Made by a program: the position numbers and the translations under genes. Below, in pieces: positions 58,831-64,000 of a stretch of 64,000 bases of DNA (position 1 is its first letter; every line of letters starts with the position of its first letter). The notes beneath the pieces were generated by a model. It saw only the letters and a list, made by a program, of their open reading frames with translations. It was not told the origin of the DNA and made no database searches. The DNA is taken from NCBI GenBank assembly GCA_015345905.1, contig JADDTR010000020.1:310001-374000 (forward strand), written 5' to 3'. Source of the DNA: Aotearoamyces nothofagi. Taxonomy: Eukaryota; Ascomycota; Leotiomycetes; Leotiales; Tympanidaceae.

Positions 58831-59900
58831 TATGCAAGCGACGACCAATCAATCAATGCGAGCGAGCCACCGGGGCGGCCGCGTACCCCAACGCCCCCCT
58901 TTTTCCCTCGTCCACGCCGCACATCGACTTCTGCTCGCTCGCTCGCTAGCGCTCGGTTTGCGTCCGCACGCGCTCTGTCTGCTGCGCAGGGGTAGGCGCG
59001 CGTGCTGGATACGGGAGGGAGGGGAGGGTATTTATAGATGTAGTACGCGTATAAGGTTTTGGAGGGGGAAGGGGGGGAGCTTTGATATGATATGTATATG
59101 TATATACTCTGCTATGCTATGTGTTTTGCTTCATGCTGCTGCTGCTGCCAGCTAACGGATGGCAGAGGGATGATGGGATATAGGGATTTCAAGAGCTGTA
59201 CTTTTCTCGACTTTGTTTTACTATGGTTGTGCCGAGCTGCTGTCTGGACTGCTGGACGATGTCGTGTATAGCAAAGCTGTACCTGTACGATACGAGCTGC
59301 GTATACAGTATGTTATATAGTTCGGCAGCTGCATGTATATGTAATACTACAGTCACAGTTACGGCGAGTTGGCTGACGAGCATGCCGTCTCTGTAGCGAA
59401 GTGCAGGATGTGCCAGAGATGGTGCTGGAGGTGAAAGTGGACGAGTTGATGCAACTTCGCACATGCACGGTATCTGCATGATGGCGTTTGGCTCGTACAG
59501 TATACTTGCTTCACGAGGCGGATCTCCGGTGCTCAGATCAAGACTGGCACGTACCGACTCTGTAGATGGCGTTGCGGTATTGTGTAGTACTAGTAATTTA
59601 GCAGGGCTTGATATGGTGTTCTTGTCTTTTATGCTAGATGGGTTTTCTTATAGTTGCTTGGGTGTTTGGGGCTGGGGCTTTGGTTTCGTTGTATAGAAGG
59701 GAGGAGATGAAAGGTGGTGGGATGTAGGATAGTTGGTGGATTGTTGTATAAGAAGAAGAAGAAGAAGAAGAAGAAACAGAAGAAAAAGAAGAAAAAGATA
59801 AGAACTTCCTTGGCGGTTTCTGGACTGAAATCACTCGATATATCAAATTAGATTCGAGAGTGTTTCTATATTATATTAGTATTACTTAGATCTGTATAGG

Positions 59901-60165
59901 TATAGTCCTCTATAAATTTGAGTTTTTGATTTCTCTTCTCTTGGTTGCAATTTGGCACAAAGTTATAGACTGCAGTGTTTTGTAGTTGATGTTGCTTGCT
60001 TGCGTGCTCAAGGCTTAAGTTACAGGTTGGTAGGAATACCACTTAAGGTGGCTCCAGCTACTACTGCCTAAGGCATTCTATGACTGACTGGCCGGTATTG
60101 GCCCTTAGATTTTAACGGATATAGTCTTCTATAAATTTGAGATTTTGATCTCTCTTCTCTTAGTT
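59901..60165. repeat. Direct repeat pair, 46 bp, 219 bp apart
   Basis: 59901..59946 and 60120..60165 agree at 42 of 46 positions (core CTATAAATTTGAG and CTCTTCTCTT). The AT-rich DNA between them includes TGCCTAAGGCATT at 60065. Could be the ends of a decayed element. Confidence 0.7.
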
Positions 60166-60582
60166 ATATATTATACAAAATAGTAGAGTAGTAAGAGAGA
60201 AAAATAAAAGCAGACAGCGGATCTCTATACAGCCAACTGTATGAATACTTATCTAGTGACCGTCTGTACAAATGAGACAATAATACTATCAGAACATTAA
60301 ATCCTAAATTAAGAAAAAGAGATCTCGAGTTCAACCTCGAAGTGCTACAGTCACTATCATGACTTCAAAAGAAGATGACACAATACCGACATCTCAACAA
60401 GACGAACAAAATCTCTAGATTCACCTGATTTTCTCCGTATCAAATGCTCCCGTGACATATATAAGCTCACCGGGCCAGATGTAGGGACACCAAAGTCCGA
60501 TATATTGCCTTGAATTCTGACTAGCTGTCACCGATCTCCCCAAAATCTACGCTCTGGATCTAAACACCAGCTACATCCAATC

Positions 60583-62319
60583 TTATACCGGACAATCATC
60601 CTTCCAATGCTCTCTTCCACAATTCAAACACCTCGGACCCATCCTAGCCCCCCCAACCCAGCTCTCCTCCGCACTCGCCCATCTACACCTCCTAAACGCA
60701 GCATCCAAGCGCTCATGAGCCGCCGAGACCTGTAGAAGTTCCTGCTTCGAGCCGGTCGGCTCGTCTAGGACCGGCTGTGCCGGCACCTCCATCGCCATGG
60801 TCACCACATGCCTCGTTTGAACCTGCATCCCGACCTGTGCATCTGCTCGAGCCACAGTCACGCGTCTGCGGTGGCCGTACCCGTCACGGACCTCGACCAC
60901 CGGAGCGCTGTATCGCAGGTCGATCGGGTCGCTGCCTCGCGCGTAGTCTGGGAAGAGGCCCCAGTGCTCGACCAGGAGACTCCTGCGCTCGTCGAGCGCG
61001 GCATCGACCTCTCTCTCTGCTTGCGTCCTGGGGCCGTGCCGCCGCGCCGCCAGATCCGTGCCCGCGATCCGGAGCCCGCGGCTGAGCGTCAGCGTCGTGA
61101 CCTTGGCGTCTTCGCCGTCCTCGAGCTCGACGCAGAGCTTCAGCGTCCGCACGACGCGGCAGGGCGCGCCGAGGCTGCTTGCGGCCTGGACGTCCTGCTC
61201 GACGCGCTCGACCTGCCAGCTGGTCTCGAGATCGGGACCCGCGCGTCTCTCTCGCCTGGCTTGGAGATCTCTCCTGTGCTGCAGCTCGGATTCGATGTGG
61301 CATGTCATGCGGTCGTAGACGTGGCTCGGGTGGTGTAAGAAGTGGTGCTGGTCTGCTGAGCCGCAGCGTGCCAGCTCTACTGCTTGGAGCGGCGTCAGCT
61401 CGACCCCGATACTCCCATATGGTCTATTCCGGACGATTTCTGGAAGGCCAGGATTACTGGCCGCTGGGTCGGTGTTTTGCTCTTTGCAGGCCCGGAGGAA
61501 GTCATTCTCTTTCTGGCAAGCCCAATCTGCCATGACCATCACCGAGGCCATTATATGGCCCGAATGCAGGACCCTCTTCCGCTCCAGAACATACGCAGAA
61601 TCATAGAACCGTATCATGCGCACCAGGCTGGGGCTTTCCGGAAGACTGCCCACCCGAGCCAGGAATCTCCTTCTTAAAGCACCTACGAGTTCCAGATTCT
61701 CCCTCTCGGACTCGTGCACCCTGCGTATCTCGTCGGCGACCTCGCGCCGGTCTCCTCGGGAGGGAGCGAGTGCGAGTCCCCGTTCGTCTAGGCGGCGTAG
61801 GTTCCCGACTTCGATCCTCTCCTTGCACATGGGACAGACTCTCTGGCTTCTTTCTGCTGATAGCCAGGTCCTGATACAGTCGTCGTCGAAGATATGGCCG
61901 CATGGGAGAGCCTTGACGCCGTCGATCATGGGCTCTTTACATATGGGACACTCCTCTCCAGCTTTTCCGGACTGTGCAGCCTGGACAATGCTGGATGAGC
62001 TGCTCAGGCCCTCTAATTCTATAGTCTCGAGCTCTATAGAAGATCTTGAGACGCTAGCAATGAACACTGATTCGATAGTTTCTGATCCTTCGTCTTTCTT
62101 GACTACAGGTTTGATGGATGGCACAGGTATCTTTTCATGCTCGCGAGGCGCCTTTGATTTGTTACATGAGCGAGATAATACCTCAACGTTTGTCTCCTGG
62201 TCGTCCATTACAAGTTCTTGGTTACCAGGATCGCTTCTGCTACTAAATAAAATAGTTGTGCTGCATGGATGGATTGCATATGATGAGTGAGAAGCTAGAA
62301 ATTTACGTTTATCAAACAT
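60583..62319 (-). CDS. RING-type zinc-finger protein with C-terminal zinc knuckle
   Basis: Single exon, 578 aa, start ATG 62319. Residues 1-115 are disordered. A RING finger spans 124-165: Cys124, Cys127, Cys140, His142, Cys148, Cys162, Cys165, and Asp145 in the place of the fifth ligand, usually His or Cys (CGHIFDDDC). It is followed by a long helical region (about 170-540) with several Arg/Glu helices and no known domain, and ends with CLNCGREHWKDDCPV, a CCHC-like knuckle. The family role would be an E3 ubiquitin ligase, with RNA or nucleic-acid contact through the knuckle, but both are inference. Codon use in the 3' half is strongly GC-biased, unlike the N-terminal part. Confidence 0.8.
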   Translation of the reverse strand: MFDKRKFLASHSSYAIHPCSTTILFSSRSDPGNQELVMDDQETNVEVLSRSCNKSKAPREHEKIPVPSIKPVVKKDEGSETIESVFIASVSRSSIELETIELEGLSSSSSIVQAAQSGKAGEECPICKEPMIDGVKALPCGHIFDDDCIRTWLSAERSQRVCPMCKERIEVGNLRRLDERGLALAPSRGDRREVADEIRRVHESERENLELVGALRRRFLARVGSLPESPSLVRMIRFYDSAYVLERKRVLHSGHIMASVMVMADWACQKENDFLRACKEQNTDPAASNPGLPEIVRNRPYGSIGVELTPLQAVELARCGSADQHHFLHHPSHVYDRMTCHIESELQHRRDLQARRERRAGPDLETSWQVERVEQDVQAASSLGAPCRVVRTLKLCVELEDGEDAKVTTLTLSRGLRIAGTDLAARRHGPRTQAEREVDAALDERRSLLVEHWGLFPDYARGSDPIDLRYSAPVVEVRDGYGHRRRVTVARADAQVGMQVQTRHVVTMAMEVPAQPVLDEPTGSKQELLQVSAAHERLDAAFRRCRWASAEESWVGGARMGPRCLNCGREHWKDDCPV

Positions 62320-63119
62320 GGTAGTTAAGAAGTAGAGTATAGAGACCGCGGAAATAATAGAAAATCAATCAATAAAACAGGCATCCGCGATTCACAGCTT
62401 ATGGATACTTGATGGCTGGTGAATCGAGACACAGCCAATGGAACCGGTCTTGCTCATTCGAGAAACGTGAATTGTCTGAGGGTTCTTATTCTTCACAGGT
62501 AGAGAAAGGCTTAGTATTAATGTAAACAAACTCTACTATTCCATGTAGTTATTAGAAGTAAATAAAAGGCTCATGTTAATCATCCGCGCGAGGTTTCTAC
62601 CCTCGGCCTCTGAACATAGAGCGTCAATTCTTCTCTACGGATGGTTTAGAACGACAACTTTGAGCTTCAAGCATCTTACATGTCGTTTCCAATTTGTGCC
62701 GTATATACCAGACCAGAAGGATATCCTGAGCAGCGGCGTTGTTCATGTAGAAGAGGCGAAACCTAAAATGAAAAGGTGGACGGGCGAGAGCAAGGCAGAT
62801 TGCTGAACCTCCTGGATAGGCCAGCCCGTTGATATTGGCAGTAATGGGCCTTTATTTGATTTTCGCAATCATCCAGATAAGGTAGCATTGCACTTTCCCC
62901 TTACCATCGGCCCCGATTTAGCCTTTAACTACCTGAGTCGAGGAGTCTCTTCCGGCATATTGTGGCTTTCCAGGTACTAGCTTCGGTTTAGAGCCCACAG
63001 CGACAGCCCTGAGGGCTCAGCACCTCACCACACGAGCCAACTTTCCAAACTCTATAAGAAGCCGGCCGCGCCTGCTGCCGTTCCATCAAGTCGCAGCTCC
63101 GGGTACAACGAACCCAAAA
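62320..63119. promoter_or_regulatory. RING gene / agmatinase divergent promoter region
   Basis: 800 bp between start codons; TATA-like TCTATAAGAAG at 63051. A frame at 62573..62806 is unlikely to be a gene. Confidence 0.5.
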
Positions 63120-64000
63120 ATGGCCACCGTCGCTCTTCGTCTTGCCGTCTTCGCGCTCTTGCTGGCGGCCTCGTCGGGCCGACGTGTCGGCGGCTTCGCG
63201 CTGGCCAATCAGCATCACCGCTCGCAGACGCATATTGCTGACGGCTTCGTCGATGTATCTACTGGGAGCAAATTCTATGGCCTGAGCACATTTGGTAATC
63301 TCCCTTACGTTGGGTGTCTTGCTGGCGAGGATGGCGAGGCCGAGACTTATGACATTGCTATTCTTGGGGCACCTTTTGATACAGTGAGTCGCTCCCCTGG
63401 ACAGAAAGTGAAATGCTCGTTCGAAGGGTCTAAATGGCTTGTTTAGGGCTCGACGGGTCGGCCAGGAGCGCGATTTGGCCCGGCTGGTATTCGGAGAGGT
63501 TCTCAGCGGATAAATTCAGAAGATGGCTGGAGTATCTATACAGGTACGACAGCAGACTGTTGATCATGCATTCCTTGATTGCTTACTTGTAAAACAAAAA
63601 AAGAAGCTGATCAACAAATATGCAGGAGAGAATACGCTCAAATCGTGGGCTAAGATTGTAGATTGTGGCGATGCGCCACTGACGTTTCTCGACAACACAG
63701 TTGCATTGAGGCAGTTGGATAAAGCTCACAAGGCAAGCCATTCCATTGCTTCGACTCAAAATATTAGTTCTAAATCACTTAACAGATCGTCTCGTCAAGA
63801 GAAACCCATACAAAGCTAAAGGGGGTAGTACCGCGTATCGTGATGCTTGGTGGTGACCATACCACAACTCTCTCGGCCCTCAGATCAACTTACGAGAGAT
63901 GGGGACCGGTCTCGGTGATACATTTTGATAGCCACATTGGTCAGTAAGACTAGTGCACCAGTTGGGAGGATGCTTACTGATTAATTGATGAGCGTAGATA
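63120..64000 (+). CDS. Agmatinase-like ureohydrolase with signal peptide, 3' end outside the window
   Basis: Manganese enzyme of the arginase/agmatinase family that hydrolyses a guanidino group to urea. Exons 63120..63383, 63447..63543, 63626..63732, 63786..63939, and a fifth starting at 63998, running off the window. MATVALRLAVFALLLAASSG is a signal peptide, so the protein is probably secreted, as in a fungal agmatinase subgroup. Family blocks in order: AILGAPFDTGSTGRPGARFGPAGIR, SWAKIVDCGDAPLT, the metal site IVMLGGDHTT, and VIHFDSHID, split after FDSHI. Intron 3 (63733..63785) starts GCAAGC and ends CAG, a GC-AG intron in phase 0; no GT donor gives a matching frame. Substrate (agmatine or other) unknown. 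Confidence 0.88.

Larger units (their letters stand above)
53900..60582. other. Gene-free, repeat-dense region upstream of the bZIP gene
   Basis: Between the bZIP start and the 3' end of the RING gene I find no gene I can support. GC content is high from about 54100 to 56500 and many long open frames there are by-products of GC bias and tandem repeats. Microsatellites besides those listed separately: GTGGTGGTAGCA (three copies, 54591..54626), TGCTGGA (54498..54530), CCCATCG-type (56037..56070), AAGC (57572..57596), AGATC (58391..58415), TG (58800..58822), AAG (59750..59777) and several C-, G- and T-runs (57348..57372, 58089..58110). From 59880 the DNA turns AT-rich. Confidence 0.6.

Overview
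The window is nuclear DNA of a filamentous ascomycete (Pezizomycotina). Evidence: short spliceosomal introns (about 49-60 bp) with GTATGT/GTAAGT-type donors and CTAAC-like branch points, an intron-bearing tRNA-Tyr, a URA3 with the long internal insertion seen in filamentous fungi, and a typical fungal gene set (PIS1, PER1, ATG27, FET3-type ferroxidase, BTB and VWA proteins). A Leotiomycetes placement is only a guess. I see no prokaryotic-style operons, no CRISPR array and no recognisable retroelement.

Layout. 0-29 kb is ordinary, gene-dense chromosome: riboflavin synthase, a mitochondrial class III CoA-transferase, a bZIP factor, an acidic nuclear protein, an MFS transporter, arginine methyltransferase HMT1/PRMT1, PER1 (GPI-anchor remodelling), SSF1 and RRP3 (divergent ribosome-biogenesis pair), tRNA-Tyr, BRF1 (TFIIIB), a PHD-finger protein, a VWA protein, a BTB protein and a FET3-type multicopper ferroxidase. 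29.4-35.8 kb is gene-poor and accessory-looking: an unassigned exon-like frame, a broken SNF2-helicase fragment and an orphan spliced gene. 35.8-47.4 kb is core again: PP2C phosphatase, PIS1, URA3, ATG27, SDA1. 47.4-53.9 kb holds small orphan genes, a repeat-built Arg/Glu-rich ORF and a glutamine-rich bZIP gene. 53.9-60.6 kb is an almost 6.7-kb gene-free tract packed with short tandem repeats and one 158-bp MITE-like inverted repeat; it lies directly upstream of the bZIP gene. 60.6-64 kb has a RING-type zinc-finger protein and the 5' part of a secreted agmatinase-like ureohydrolase that runs off the window.

Functional themes. SSF1, RRP3, SDA1 (60S/40S assembly), BRF1 and a tRNA gene form a scattered growth/translation set; the SSF1-RRP3 shared promoter has five CGATAA copies in 97 bp. 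The ferroxidase promoter carries an inverted pair of exact ATCWGATAA sites, the target of fungal iron-sensing GATA repressors. Two introns appear to be GC-AG. Exon joins below were worked out by hand from frame, splice signals and family similarity; coordinates of 5' ends of the first bZIP gene and the PP2C gene are the least certain.
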